A DNA stretch of 64,000 nucleotides from Cryptomeria japonica (lineage: Eukaryota > Streptophyta > Pinopsida > Cupressales > Cupressaceae): assembly GCF_030272615.1 (NCBI RefSeq), contig NC_081413.1, positions 606,400,209 through 606,464,208 of the forward strand. Direction: 5' to 3'. The notes beneath the pieces are model-generated. The model did not search any database. It was not told the origin of the DNA and worked only from the letters and a program-made list of their open reading frames with translations. Both the position numbers and the translations under genes were made by a program. Below are positions 10,996-22,936 of this stretch, in pieces (within the stretch, counting starts at the first letter, position 1; each line of letters begins with the position of its first letter).

Positions 10996-13856
10996 TTAGA
11001 ATTGCAACTTCCTCTTCCCAGCTCTAGCAAAAAAACTGGGAGAGGTAGATCTAGAGGGTCCAGTCCTAGAAGTCTGCAGTGGGCGTGTGAGTGTCTGTGC
11101 CTCCTCTCTCGGTATGGCTGGCTCATCCTCCATCATGGCTGAAGCTATGTTTCCACCTTCTTGTGGCACTGGCAATGACTCCTCATCCTCATCCTCTTCC
11201 TCCTCAATGTCATCCAGTGTGAAACCAAATCCACCCCCCTCCTCCATAGCCTGCCTCTCCAAATTAGTGATCTCACCCTCGGAAAACAATGGAGGCTGCT
11301 CCTGCGATGTCCAATCACTGTAAGGATCTATATCATCCAAGTCAATTGGACCACCTTCTACTTCCTCTACCTTCCTTACACGCAATCGAAGGTTATATTG
11401 CACGAAGACAAGGTCATTGAGGCGTTTCTGCGCTAACTTGCTCCTCTTCTTCGTGTGGATTGCTTCAAACAAGCTCCAATTGCGCTCACAATTGGATGAA
11501 CTACAAAGTTGACATAAGACTCCGAGGGAATTTTTTTTGAGATGGGGGGTGTTTCCACCCCAATTTTGTCACCAAGCATCTGCAAAATAATTTTTTTTTG
11601 AAAAGATAGAAAGCAAAGAGAAAAGAGAACATAATTTATCAGTTTATCAATCACTTTAGATCCCAAAATCCAAATGGCAAATGTTATACTTAGGGTTTGA
11701 GTGGTTCTTCCTCTCCTAGCCAACTCTGAAGAGAATAGCTTACCCCTTCCTTCCTCATAATTTTGGAGCTCACTCACAATGAGGTCTCTCTCCTGGACAT
11801 TGGGTACCATCCTCTCAATGCATGTATTGAGGCCCTCCATGACCTCTCCATTCGGATTTGAGTAAGAACCCCCGAAGGGTTGAGGAAGTACCCTGCTGCA
11901 TGAATGGGTTGGTGGAGCTGATTGTTCCACCTCCTATCAACAATTTCCCAAATGGGTCAAATTTGAGTCTATCCCCCTTGTAGTAGTTTTTGATAGACTC
12001 CTTGGCCCTATCCATGGCCTCATAAAGATATCCCATTGTGGTTTTATCCCCATCCACCAAGTGGAGAACTCGAACCAAGGGCTCTGACACCTACAATTGA
12101 AAAATACAAATTACAAAAAGATTAATTAATGAAGTTACAAATTAGTAATGAGAGACTTGAATCAAGAATAAGTAAAAATTAAAGTTTTGAAGTTACCTTC
12201 ACAATCTTCGCAGCCCTTTATGCAAACTGGTTGTCGAACACTATGAATGCCACAACCTCTCCTTCAGGCTTCTTTGAATAAGGTGAGTTAAGCCATTCTC
12301 CACTCACAAACATTTGTTTCAAAGAAGTCAATGCAGCAAGAACACTTTGCAACGTCAAGAAAATCATTGCAAACCTTGTGACACCACCTCTCACCAAATC
12401 TCTCCTTTGGGTGTGCTGTCTCATCAAATTTAGAACCCTAGGGTGATTGTAAATATATTTGGTGATCCTCCTTGCATTTTCCACAACTGGAGTCACCCAC
12501 TCAAGTTTGCCTATGTCCTCCAAAAGAAGGTCAAGGACATGTGTTGCACAAGGTGTCCAAAACAGAGTGGGGTGCCTCTCTTGGAGGATTCTTCCTGCAA
12601 AAGAAGTTATTCTTAAGAAAGACGCAACCAAGTAAAACAAAGCCACAAGTACAACAAATGAAAATATTGGTAATGCCTAAAGGTGATAATTCAAAAGGAT
12701 TCTACCTGCTCACACATATGTTGCTGCATTAATTGTGATGATTTGCACCACATTCTCTAGCCTCACCTCCATCACAACTTGCTCCAACATTCCAGCTAAT
12801 GTTTCTGCATTTTTCACCTTGTTGGAGGTATCAACCAACTTCAAGAACACTACATTGTCCTTGCAAGCAACCAAAATTTTTATAATGGTGTGGTTCGTGC
12901 CATCTGTCCATCCATCAGAAAGAATGGTGCAGCCATATTTTGCCCATTCATTTTTTTGTTCCTCTACCACTTCCTTTGCCCTACCAACAACATTTGTGAG
13001 CAACCTACAAGAACAAACTGAAATTAGTTCTTAGTACACAATTTTGATTTAATAAACAAGAAATCTACAAAAAAATTAAAAATGAAATCAAGTGGACTAT
13101 TTAGTAATTTACTAACCTCTCACTCAACTCCTTGCGAGTAGGGGCCTTGTACCCCTTTCCTACAATTGTCATTGCGGTCACCAAATTCAACCAATAAGGA
13201 TTTTCCGCCACATTGAATGGAATGTTGTTGAAGTACCAAAACTCAACACATGCAATGTGGCATTTCTCATGTGCCTCCCTATTCCATCCAGTGACATCTA
13301 ATGATGGTTGTGCTCTAGGTTTGTTCTTGGGCACAAAATAGTCACCTATGGACCTTGATCGTGATGCAATAGTGGCACTGGCACTGCTAGAGCCAGGTAC
13401 TCTACTAGAGGAACCAGATGCAATGGGCGAGGTGGTGGTGGGTTTGTGGATACGTGGGCCACGCCGAGAGCCCACTATGCTCTAAAGTGCATCTTGTTCC
13501 TCTTCAATATCAATAGAAGCACCTTGAGATTCAGCTATGGCTGATCTCGTGGCTAGCTTTACCCTCTCCCTTTGCAATTTCTTCTCTTCCCCAGCTGCAA
13601 GTAGGGCATTCATTTCTCTTTTTATTTCAGGAGTTCTCCCTATGCATTCTCTAGCATCATGTTTGTCTATGCTAGCAAGGTGGTATTTGAGGTGGTTGAT
13701 GCCTCCATGAAGTACTCTTTCACACTTTATGCAAATAACTTCCCCAGGTTCGGGTCCCTCATATGCATAATTCCAAGCCCTATCTCTAGCACCTCTAGGA
13801 CGGGTGCCTATATAACCGGATGGGCATGGTTCTAGTGACCAATCATGACTTGCCAT
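10996..13856 (-). pseudogene. hAT transposase (BED finger, DUF659, dimerisation tail)
   Basis: The transposase would cut and rejoin the hAT-1 ends in the nucleus. Reading the minus strand in order: 13856-13482 encodes a BED-type zinc finger (CIKC ... H-4-H pattern around 'GGINHLKYHL'). 13475-13101 encodes a serine-rich linker then 'FWYFNNIPFN'. 13010-12716 encodes the DUF659 core with 'TILSDGWTDG'. 12600-12218 encodes the 'PCATHVLDLLLEDIGKL' region. 12090-11815 continues it, and 11472-10999 encodes the 'HTKKRSKLAQKRLNDLVFV' dimerisation region with an acidic tail. The gaps look like introns. An in-frame TAG at 13482-13484 separates the first two blocks and would stop translation unless spliced out. 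The copy is probably inactive. Confidence 0.8.
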
Positions 13857-14338
13857 ATTTAATGCTTAGTTAACCTACACATACAAAGTGAAAAAAAAAG
13901 TTAACATTTTAGTTAAACAATTTAGCAAACTATCTAAATTAGTTGAAAAGCATTTAGATATCATTTAAAGTTTAAAAAGAAAAAAAACTATTAGGGTTTG
14001 ATTTTGTTTTGAAAACTAGATATTCTTCAAAACAATAGTGAAAAAATCTACAAAACTTGTCAAAACTAGTGTTAAATCTTGTTCAAATAAGTTAAAAAGA
14101 TTTTAAACTACTTAGGAATGATTTTTAACTCATCTAAATTCAACAAAATATAAACAAAATGTTTTAAAAAAGCATAGGAAAAAAAAACAAAAAAAAACTT
14201 GGGAATCTGATTTTTCTTGAAAATCCCCGTCAAATCCACTTGGAATAACTCAAAAATCACTCCAACTCAACCTTCACCCTTCTCAGCCCAAAACCCAATC
14301 AAAAAACACAAAATGAATAACCTTTCCGTCGTTTTGCG

Positions 14339-14522
14339 TTTTCAGGCACAGGCGGGTGAGTTTTTGACTCGGACTCGCTGAGTTTTTGGCCAAAACTCGG
14401 CGAGTAAAAATTGTTAATACTCGCCGGATACAAAAAATCGGCGAGTTTTTGGAACTCGCCGGATACAAAAACTTGGCGAGTTTTTGCAACTCGCCGAGTT
14501 TTCGGCGAGTAGTTCAACTATG
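14339..14522. repeat. hAT-1 subterminal palindromic repeats
   Basis: About eight copies of gcgagttttt, actcgccg or their complements lie in the last 180 bp next to the right terminal inverted repeat. hAT transposases bind clustered subterminal motifs, so these are likely binding sites. Several form the palindrome actcgccgagt. Confidence 0.8.
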
Positions 14523-14968
14523 GTGTGCCTGAATGGATATCCATAGTCTGAAAACCCTTTTATCCCTTGGAGCTTGCACTATTCTTGTGGAGTTGTGAGT
14601 ATATCTTTAGCTAAGAAGGGATTAGTTTGTGAGAAATTTGTCTACCCGCAACATCAATCATTACTATAATTGTCCATAGGATTCCTAAACCTTATCCTTT
14701 TGCTTTTATTTTTCCTCAGTTCGAGAATCACAACATCGCCAGATGCAGATCAGCTTGCGGCATTCGTAAGCCCCCTCATGTTTACCAACAAAACACATAA
14801 CCGCTGAGTTATCCTAAGTCGTCAAGACCTGACAGTTGGAACCTTGAGGTTATCCCCTTTGATCAGTCTGAGCAGCATTAGGGATTTCCATTTTGAGGAG
14901 AGAATAAGATACTTAGCATTCTATTCTGTGTTGACAAAGGATTAGTGCTTACTTTTCCCGCATCAACA

Positions 14969-15955
14969 TACAACATAATGTATCTGTTTATGATTACTCA
15001 GTACTGAAGAATGTGTATACAGTCTAGGAAAAAGATATTAATATATGATTGCTTATATATATATATATATATATTTTGTATGCTTTGATTAAATGTTATA
15101 ATCAGCCATGTTTTGATTAAATGCTATAATCAGCCATGTTAGAGGCTAGTCAGTTTAAAGGACTGACGACAATTTTGATGCCGAATTCTGCTCCGAAGGC
15201 CTCCAAAAATTTGATTTACTAGAACATAGAAATACTGAAAAAAATTGGATTTTCAATATTTTCCATCTCTGCTCATTCCAGCACCTCCTGCTCCAGATCA
15301 GACCCTTAATTAATTTATCTTTTTCACTTAGAGAAAAAATCAATTGATATTAGTGAGCTCTGACATTAAATACAACATTAATGACAACCCTAATTATTTG
15401 TACAATATGCTCCTTTGACATCAATGACAATATTTCCAACACAGCTACTTTAACTATATGCAAATTTCTATTCTTGAAGCCTTCAATCGGCATTAATCTT
15501 CTTTCCTTAGGGAGGGTATCATTTTGATTATTTATAATGGCTGACCTTACAGTTTGCAATATTTTTATTATAGGAGTTGTTTCATAAGTTTTAACATGAC
15601 AGACATACTCTTCAGTGTGCAAATGACAGATGCTCATCCACTTTCATATAATGGTACAATACCTTTATGGTATACAATGATACATATTGCTAGTAGATAA
15701 ATATATTTAGAGCTACTTTAACTATATGCAAATTCCTATTCTTTAAGCCTTTGATCAGCATTAACCCTCTTTTCTGAGTTTGTAGTTCCGATAGAGATAT
15801 TGTTATATTGCAATAATTGTAAAACATTACTAGAGGTTTCTTACAATGGATATAAATATGCTTAATGAGTTGAAGGGAAGGTGGTGTATATGTTATAATT
15901 ATTCTTTATATTTTTTAGCTGTAAATCAAGAAAGTATATGTGCTGTGTAATTCAG
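14969..15955. other. Non-coding flank upstream of the host exon
   Basis: I see no gene. A stretch of about 68 bp (about 15443-15510, 'ctactttaactatatgcaaat..') is repeated at about 15713-15780 with several changes. A (TA)n run lies at about 15056-15074. The 3' end is pyrimidine-rich and ends in the acceptor ttcag at 15955. Confidence 0.5.
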
Positions 15956-16047
15956 GCCATTCTGATCCAGGGAAGTTAAGGGTGACTGCACAGGAAATTC
16001 AGAAGTTAAGTTCAAAAGAGCTGGAGAGGCGTCGAGAAGAAATAAAG
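15956..16047 (+). CDS. Exon of an Hsp70 nucleotide exchange factor-like gene (Fes1/HspBP1/SIL1 type)
   Basis: This 92-bp exon lies between an acceptor (ttcag) and a donor (aag|gtttgt). Starting with the last two bases of a split glycine codon, it reads HSDPGKLRVTAQEIQKL then SSKELERRREEIK. This is the stretch preceding the armadillo repeats in plant Fes1/HspBP1-type proteins, which promote ADP release from Hsp70. It ends in phase 0 and joins naturally to the exon at 53046 (ELMEKL...). Earlier exons (start codon, any signal peptide) are not visible upstream in the window. Recognition is by recalled family sequence, not by a search. Confidence 0.75.
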
Positions 16048-16142
16048 GTTTGTGATGTCCTTATATGCAAGCATACATATAAATGAAAGATATGTTGAAT
16101 GTGTATAGCTTCGGTCGGAATTCACTGATCAAGACTATACAA

Positions 16143-16183
16143 TTCAAACGGTCTAATTGGCCTATCGGCCTTAGACGTTTGAA
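16143..16183. repeat. Hairpin-forming inverted repeat just inside the intron
   Basis: ttcaaacg pairs with cgtttgaa, tctaa with ttaga, and ggcc with ggcc around a TATC loop. That gives about 17 paired bases with small bulges, starting 96 bp after the splice donor. It may belong to an unassigned LTR remnant. Confidence 0.7.
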
Positions 16184-19100
16184 TGGCTGTTCTTATCATT
16201 AGACTCTGTCTTCGGATTAGTTATTAACCTTTATCTGCTTGTCATCTATTTCTATTGCTATCAGTTTACATCTATTATCGATTTAATAGTTAATCGATTT
16301 CTATTCTATAGTAATTGATTGTTAATGACCGATGGTAATAAGTTATGTTTAACTAATGGAAAATTCGTGTTAGTTAGTATTCCGATTCAGTAATGAATCG
16401 TTACGGGTCTTCTGTGGCCACCACTACGTGTTAAAGGGACACGACTCTCTTAAGGAAGCCTGTGGATGACATATGTATAGATGATATGATTTACTTAGAA
16501 CGTAACAATGACAATATATAGCAGATCGATATACCAATATATGTGAAAAAAGAGAGACAGCCGTGGAAGCGATAAAATACTTGTGGGTGAATCGCATCTT
16601 ATTCTATACATTGTAATCTGTGACTACTCAGATTGAAGACGAAGTTGATGTGACAAACAGGGAGCAATCAATATTGTTGTGATAACGAATAGCAGTCAAT
16701 ATCATTGCACTTACAGCAGTTGACATCTTTGTGCATAATTACTATATTATAATTTATAAAAATTACCTATATATAAATCTGATCCACTTTAACAAGATAA
16801 TATCACTCTATCTGTTTACAGAGATCACATTTCTCAACGTATAAGTATTAATTTGTAAAGAGTCACTTTGCCAAAAGAATTTTCAAGGAAACTTTCGAAT
16901 TGAAGCATAGATACAACTTCTCTTTTCTATAAAGATAAAGCAGCACTGGCAAATAAATATGGATGTTCATGATATTTAATTTGTCCAATTTATATGTTGT
17001 AATAAGTTTGTGTGACTTCTGAGTCAGGATTATATGTTCCTGAATGGTGACATTTTGATGAGTTTGGAAAATGAGGTTAATAACCTCCCATTTTTGTGGA
17101 AATGCATAACACATATTGGCTGCTGTGCTCTATTGCTCATGTTTATCTTCATTATACTTCTCTCTATCCATGTAGCTTGAAAAATACTCATTGTTGGTTT
17201 TGATTGATGATATGGTTTCTCTAGATTGTTTTTCTTGAAAACAATTATCATGTATTTGTGGATCTAGAGTTCTATAGTTTTTTGTATCCTATGGAGCAGA
17301 AACCAATTTATTCAATAGAAACAGAAAAAGCTTTTAGACCTATATGTTGTTCATTGATTACGGCTTTAATCCCTTGGCAGTTTGCAGGGAGAGGATGAGA
17401 TTTTTTATTTGCAGGCTTACCATGGTAGTCATCATTAGCTTGTGCTTTTCAAACATTTGCTCTAATCATTAGGGTTTTCTACAGGAGATTTTGATGAAGT
17501 TCAGAGTTAGATTTCCTCTTTTTCTTTATTTTTGAGTTAATTGATATCTATTACCACTACTTTGGTTGGACTTTGTATTTAAGACGAGCTGTATTCGCTA
17601 CTGGTATCTAAAAGTTTATCATATTTTGCTCCTTTACTTTTCTGGCAGAAGCTCCACTAAACTTGTTCTTATTGATCTATTGTGGGTGTAATTCTCATTT
17701 TATGTAGTGTTTGTTGGAAATCTTGCTCCAACCTAGGCTTGGCTCACGGCTTACTTTCTGTAGATTGGGGCCTGCTGGTTCATCAGGAGTGGAGACACTC
17801 TTGCCAAATGGCCATGTTTGTGTCAGGTTTGGCATTGGAAGGGGATATTCTTATAGTCCAATGTTGGTTCCCATTGTAGTCTATCTAGTTCCAGAATAAT
17901 CATATTCAGGAGTATCTTTTCCAGATCTAGATTAATACAAATTTGCGCATTGTTCAATCTTGAATTTCATGTCGTCTTAGAGGTTGTTAAATATTCCCCA
18001 ATGACAACTTATATAAATTGTAGTGATTTCTCTTGCCAGTTTCCAGTTGGGAGAAGTGGTAGCTGGATCCAATAGGATCTGTAGTTGGGAGATCCTTGGT
18101 TGGGTGGAAGGAAAGAGCCCAATATTTCATGAAGAGCTCAAATGTGTTGAAGAATCATGGTCCTCCTTGGAAGATGCGCTCTTTTCCTGTTTTGAGGTGA
18201 AGACTCTCATAAAATCAGAGATATCCTTTGGGCATCATAAGAGTCTCCACTATACACATGAACATTATTTTTCTCGAATCAAAGTCTTAAGTGTTCTAAG
18301 TTCTGGTATTGTTTTCATAACAGAGCTATTACAGTATTAGCTTATAACAATCATGATCTCTTCTCCATGTATGCAAGGGAAAAGCTGGTTTTTAAAGGAT
18401 TTTCCATTTTTAAGTAGCCATAATTCTCCTTGATCTGAAAATTTGGATGGTTAATTGTCTTTTGATCTGATATTGCATAAAACCTTTGAGTTCTGTATTG
18501 TTTAGTTTTGCTGGTTTTGAAGCTGTTACATTCTTGAAGAATTTTGGTGTTTGGAGGACTAATTAATCGGGGAGGCCATAGCGTCTTCCTGGCTAGGTTG
18601 AAGAGTTGATGAGTCTTGTGGGAAGAAGGGACAAGTGATGGAGTATGGATATGCAGGAATATGAGTGCTTTTATCATTGTCATGGGTTTGCTTCTTCAAA
18701 TATGTTCACCATAGCCTAGGGCTTAACCACCTTTGATTGTTTAAAAATAATATGATGCTTTATTAGGATGTCCATGATTAAGACAAGACCTTACAGGATC
18801 AGCATGATAAATGATTTTTTTACAAAATTTGGTGCTATGAAATTGATGATGAATCCTTGTACTATGGCATTAACTCAATAAAAAACATCAAGCGTAAGCA
18901 GCATCTCTAATTAAGTTAGACAATTTGAAGTTGACAAAGAGATGGTTCTCCATGTACAGAAGTGCTCCAAAGTTAATAGGCATTCTGGTAGAAGGTTGTG
19001 TCATTGGCAAATGGCTTATCATGATATGTCTCACTCAAATCTATGGTCATGATATTGGGAAAGCTGGATAAATCATAGGTGCTAATAAATGAATGGCCTA

Positions 19101-20229
19101 GAGCTTTCATTAAATCAGATGAGTTCAAAACTCTCAACAAAGATCAAATAAAAATCCATCTGTTCAGTAAGTTTCTTGGAAACACAACTCTAATTTATAT
19201 TTTTAGAGATCATATACCTAGAATCGTTCAAAGTGACTATTTAATATTTGCTTCTACACTTAGTTGTATAAAAGTCCCGCTTAACATATATTGTCACCTA
19301 TAGATGGATAATCTTGATATCATTTACAATGGATGGTTAATCTTGAAGATGATTTTCAATTTTTGTAGAAGCTGATAACTATAGACAATTTCTTATCTTG
19401 TATTTTGCTATTTAAAAAACAAAATCACATATATGAATATTGTAACAGTACTGTTTAATAGCACAAGTTATTGGTATATAGTGCTGCACTTTTGTACTTC
19501 AATCAATTGATAGAAATCTATACATGAATGCTTTAAACCCTCTACTGGTATTATCTTTTTATTAACAATTTGGCATTAGATGATAATATTGTCTACTACA
19601 AATTATGGCCTTACATTTTGAAGGAAAATACATGCTTTTTGTTCTTTTAACTCTCTTCAAGCAATTACTAACATAGAGGAAAACAAAATATCATGTGACA
19701 TTTAAGAGTCACCTACAAGAAGTTTCTTGATTTTTGAGAGATATTTCTGGAGACATCTAGATACATTAACTCAAGGCCCCCATGTTGTTTGGAGATGTTT
19801 GTATATGCATTTCCAAGATGGAGATGTGTTTCTGAGATAGGAGATGAGTACTAGGGGTTAGCCTACGAGTCTCTAGCTAATTATGTTGCAAGACAATGAA
19901 AAATGAAATTCACTTTTTAGTGTAGCATGATGTGCTCACTCTTAACATAGTTTGTGTCTAGAATCAAGATTGAATTTTATAGTGTTTAACTATAATAATG
20001 AAGGCAAAAAATAGCTAAAACATTGTGAAAGGAATATAGAAATCTCTTTAGTAGCCATAATGAAACTACATTGACCTACTGAAGATCTCTCTATTGAGGT
20101 AGGTAGGAGATTGATGATTCTTTTGGAGGCGATATATTTGACATGTAAGCCTACAAATTGAAAACTTATAGGTTGGGATTTAATATTTAGATTTTATGTT
20201 AACATGGGTAAAATGATGATATTGCTATT
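16184..20229. other. Intron sequence without recognised genes
   Basis: I see no gene. About 16370-16700 has LTR-like text ('ggccaccactacgtgttaaagg', TATA-like 'caatatatag' at about 16512), but I could not find paired ends. The remainder is AT-rich intron sequence, with only short accidental open frames at about 17682, 18023 and 19079. Confidence 0.4.
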
Positions 20230-20460
20230 AGGATTCAATCGTATAGTTTTCGAGTCAAGCTCGAACTCAAGCATGCTTAACCATGGAGTTTTCCCCAATG
20301 TTAAGCCCACTTAGCTTGCTACCCCATTTGCAAACCTTCAACAAGTGTTGTGCCTTATGAACCATTTGTTATAGAGCCCCTTTAGCTCATCAATTGATTA
20401 GTAGGAGACATTTTCCACAACAAATCAATTTATAATATTGCTAGGATTCAACTATGTAGT
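20230..20460 (-). repeat. 5S-derived repeat, truncated copy a
   Basis: The minus-strand copy carries the 5S-like 'aactccatggttaagcatgcttgagtt' segment (complement of about 20263-20292) and the downstream unit text. Most of the 5S 3' half is deleted: the 'cgagtcaagctcg' text joins directly to the box A region. It is arranged in tandem with the next copy. Confidence 0.7.
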
Positions 20461-20845
20461 TTTTGAGTCAAATTCATTGACCCATGTTTCATGAATAGTG
20501 GTTTACAAGAACCCATCTCTCATGAGTATGAATGGCATATTTAGCACTCATTGCATCTAGGTGATGCTCACAATGGTGGAGCATTGGGCTTTCCCAAGAG
20601 GTCACCCATCCCAGTACTACTTCAACTCAAGCATGCTTAACCATGGAGTTTTTGCCAAGGTTAAGCCTACCTATCTTGCTAATCCATTTGCAAAACCTTT
20701 AGCAAGTGTTGCGCCTTATTAACCATTCATTAGAGAGCCCCTTTAACTCATTAATTGATAAGCAAGAGACATTTTCTAGAGCAAGTCAGATAATGATATT
20801 GCTATTAGGATTTAATTGTATAGTTTTTGAATTAAACTCATTGAC
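20461..20845 (-). repeat. 5S-derived repeat, copy b (Cassandra-like)
   Basis: The unit is about 365-385 bp. The complement of about 20561-20652 matches the 3' two thirds of plant 5S rRNA, including box A (agttaagc.tgctt), 'gtagtact' and box C (ggatgggtgacct). The 5' third of 5S is much diverged. Cassandra TRIM retrotransposons carry 5S sequence in their LTRs, and the same idea fits here. Tandem 5S rDNA relics are an alternative. It is not a working 5S gene. Confidence 0.7.
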
Positions 20846-21119
20846 CTTGATGTCAATATCATAGTTTGACTTGTTGTGGAAGATGTCTCCTACTTATCAA
20901 TTGATGAGCGAAAGGGGCTCTATAATGAATGGTTCATAATGAACAACACTTGCTGAAGGTTTTGGAAATGGGGTAGTGAGCTAAGTGGGTTTAACCTTGG
21001 GGAAAACTCCATGGTTAAGTGTGCTTGATTTGGAGTAGTACTAGGATGGGTGGCTTCTTCGGAGGCCCAAGGCTTCACCTCTGTGAGCTTCAGCTAGATG
21101 CATTGAGTGCTAAGTGTAC
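20846..21119 (+). repeat. 5S-derived repeat, copy c, head-to-head with copy b
   Basis: The plus-strand copy starts mid-unit at about 20850 and runs to 'gtgctaagtgtac' at 21119. The 5S-like segment is about 21003-21080, with 'gtagtactaggatgggt'. Copies b and c are inverted about 20846 and could fold into a hairpin with arms near 180 bp. The unit is interrupted exactly at 21119/21120 by the TGTTGTG unit and resumes at 28267. Confidence 0.75.
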
Positions 21120-21454
21120 TGTTGTGCCTTGCACACACTCCCTATCGTTGACAGGGGCCCCCCTTTTTTAATTTGTTGGTCACGTCCTCGTTGAGGTCCC
21201 TAGTGGGAAAATTTTGGTTGATTCGCAAAGAGAAGATGCAACATTGAAGAGGTTGGAGTGTTAGGGAAATGATCCTACCTACAATTGAGCCAGGTTTGAG
21301 TCCTAAGCCCTGGAGATTCCATAACCTGAGAGTCGATCGCGATTCTGTTCTTAAAGGGAAGATGAATAAGGAGCCTTAAGGTAAAATCACGAATATTGGC
21401 GAGGCAACAAGACTTGTGAGCAAGATATTTGAAACTAATCTCTCAAGATTCGGT

Positions 21455-22580
21455 CTTTAAAGATAAATTCGGCCTAAAAGGCCAAAGTGAGAGACAAAAG
21501 GGGACAATCGGCCTCAAAGGCCAAATTGCGAGATGTAAGGACGTTTTTCCTAGGCCGGAATCCAAGTCAAATCCCTTTCCAAGCCAAAATCGGCCTAAAT
21601 GGCCAAAATGAGAGCTCCATTTACTAAAATCGGCTTCTAAGGCCAAAATCCAAGTCAAAAACTAAAAAAATCGGCTTAAAGGGTCGAAATGAAGGAAAGG
21701 TCTAAAAAATCGGCCTCTTGGGCCGAAATTTGAAACAAAAGTTGGCAAATCGGCCTTGAGACTCGAAATTCAAACATAGAGGGCCCAAAAGCAGCTTCTT
21801 AACCCAAAATGCAAAGTCATAAAACTCTCAAATCGGCCTAATGGGTTGAAGTGAAGGAAGGGCATCTCAAATCGGCCTTTAGACCCGAAATTCAAAATCT
21901 TAAAGCTCAAAATTGGCCTCCAATGCCAAAATGAGAGAAAAGTCGCTAGAGCACCTTCATAAGCCAAAAAAGGTAATAACCCTTAAAGACAAATTCGGCC
22001 TAAAGGACCAAAATGAGAGACACAAGAGGAAAATTCGGCCTAAAAGGCCAAAATGCTAGATGAAGACCCCAAAATCGTTCCAAGGTCGAAAGAAAAGGTG
22101 AAGCTCACAAATCGGCCTCCAAGGCCGAAATGTGAGATAAAGTTCAAAGTCTCCCAAGTTACACACAATCGTTTATAGTCCGAAATTGATCGATCAATCA
22201 AAATCGGGCAAAAAGACCCCATGGGCCGAAAATGAATAAAACTCACAAAAGTATCTTCTTAGCTGAAATTGAAATTAGAAGGAAAATCACACATTTTGGT
22301 CTTTCAGGCCAAAAATCGCGCAAAAGAGGAGATTAAAACTTTCACATCGAGTCTTTTAGCCGAGGCCCGATATAATGACAAACAAGTTCGAAAGGCCGAA
22401 AAGGAGTTAAGTTGACAAATTGCCTTTCTAGACCGAAAATGTAATCACCTGAAAATCGAGCAATATATGTGATATGAGCCGAAATCATTCAAGGAGGAAA
22501 ATTGCGCAATATATGTGATTTGAGCCAAAATCATTCAAGGGGAGCTAAAATTGCGACTTTCCTTTCCATGCCGAATTTGG
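21455..22580 (+). repeat. Array of about 20 short palindromic units (leader of unit 1)
   Basis: Degenerate units of about 35-55 bp share the core atcggcct-N3/4-aggccgaaa, usually followed by 'atgagag' or 'ttcaaa'. The core is a palindrome able to form hairpins of about 6 bp. Clear copies start near 21469, 21509, 21589, 21709, 22037 and 22110. There is no coding. The array lies between the left end and the coding region, so in a transcript it would form a chain of stem-loops. Confidence 0.8.
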
Positions 22581-22936
22581 ACCAGAGAAACCCAATGTCA
22601 AATTGAGTTGAAGGCGCACGTTTTGCTTCAGATACCTGATTTTTCAGAGGGCAAGCAAAAGACTGAATTCATGAAATCTCACCAAATAAATCAGGAGGCC
22701 GAAAGGTAAAATGTTTAACCTCCCCCATTCTGGCCGCGAATATCAAAGGAAAGAGGCTCATCGTATCGGCTTGAAAGCCCTCATTCTAGCCAAGAGAGGA
22801 AGGTCAAAATCGTATTTTAAAGGTGAAAATTCGGAGACCAAAGTCAAGACGCCCTCTAAAATCGTTCATTCTTAGCTAGATAGCCGATTTCTTTCACCAA
22901 GAGGAAGGACACCCAAGACAAGCTCATCGCTGCCAG

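Larger units (their letters stand above)
10711..14522 (-). mobile_element. hAT transposon (hAT-1), complete ends
   Basis: The element is 3812 bp. The terminal inverted repeats pair caaagttgaactactcgcc on the left with the complement of ggcgagtagttcaactatg on the right, with one or two mismatches. Flanking 8-mers are gtgtgcat (10703-10710) and gtgtgcct (14523-14530), 7 of 8 matching. An 8-bp duplication is the hAT hallmark. The right subterminal region carries repeated actcgccgagt-type palindromes. A minus-strand transposase gene fills the body. The insertion sits inside an LTR-like tail, so it is younger than that element. Confidence 0.9.
10120..14968 (+). mobile_element. LTR-like tail of an older unit, split by hAT-1
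   Basis: The sequence at about 10120-10710 plus 14523-14968 aligns with the tails at 27200-28266 and 34361-35429. It has 'attattaggtatggg', 'cttggcc..tgattc' and a TATA box (ctataaaagg, about 10315). The block 'cagcattagggat.tcc' is followed by 'gagaataagatact' and 'tctattctgtgttg', and the end is cgcatcaaca at 14968. With hAT-1 removed, the TATA-to-end distance is about 840 bp, the same as in the unit ending at 28266. The left end of this unit was not found, and the right flank tacaa has no located partner. Confidence 0.6.

Noticed and set aside
16370-16700. Solo LTR next to the host exon
   Set aside because: The text is LTR-like, but I could not find TG...CA ends with a matching 5-bp duplication.
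20561-20652. Functional 5S rRNA gene
   Set aside because: Only the box A to box C part is recognisable; the 5' third of 5S is much diverged and substitutions are spread through the rest.
21455-22580. CRISPR-like array
   Set aside because: The repeats are degenerate palindromes without constant-length unique spacers, in plant nuclear DNA; it is a tandem leader repeat.
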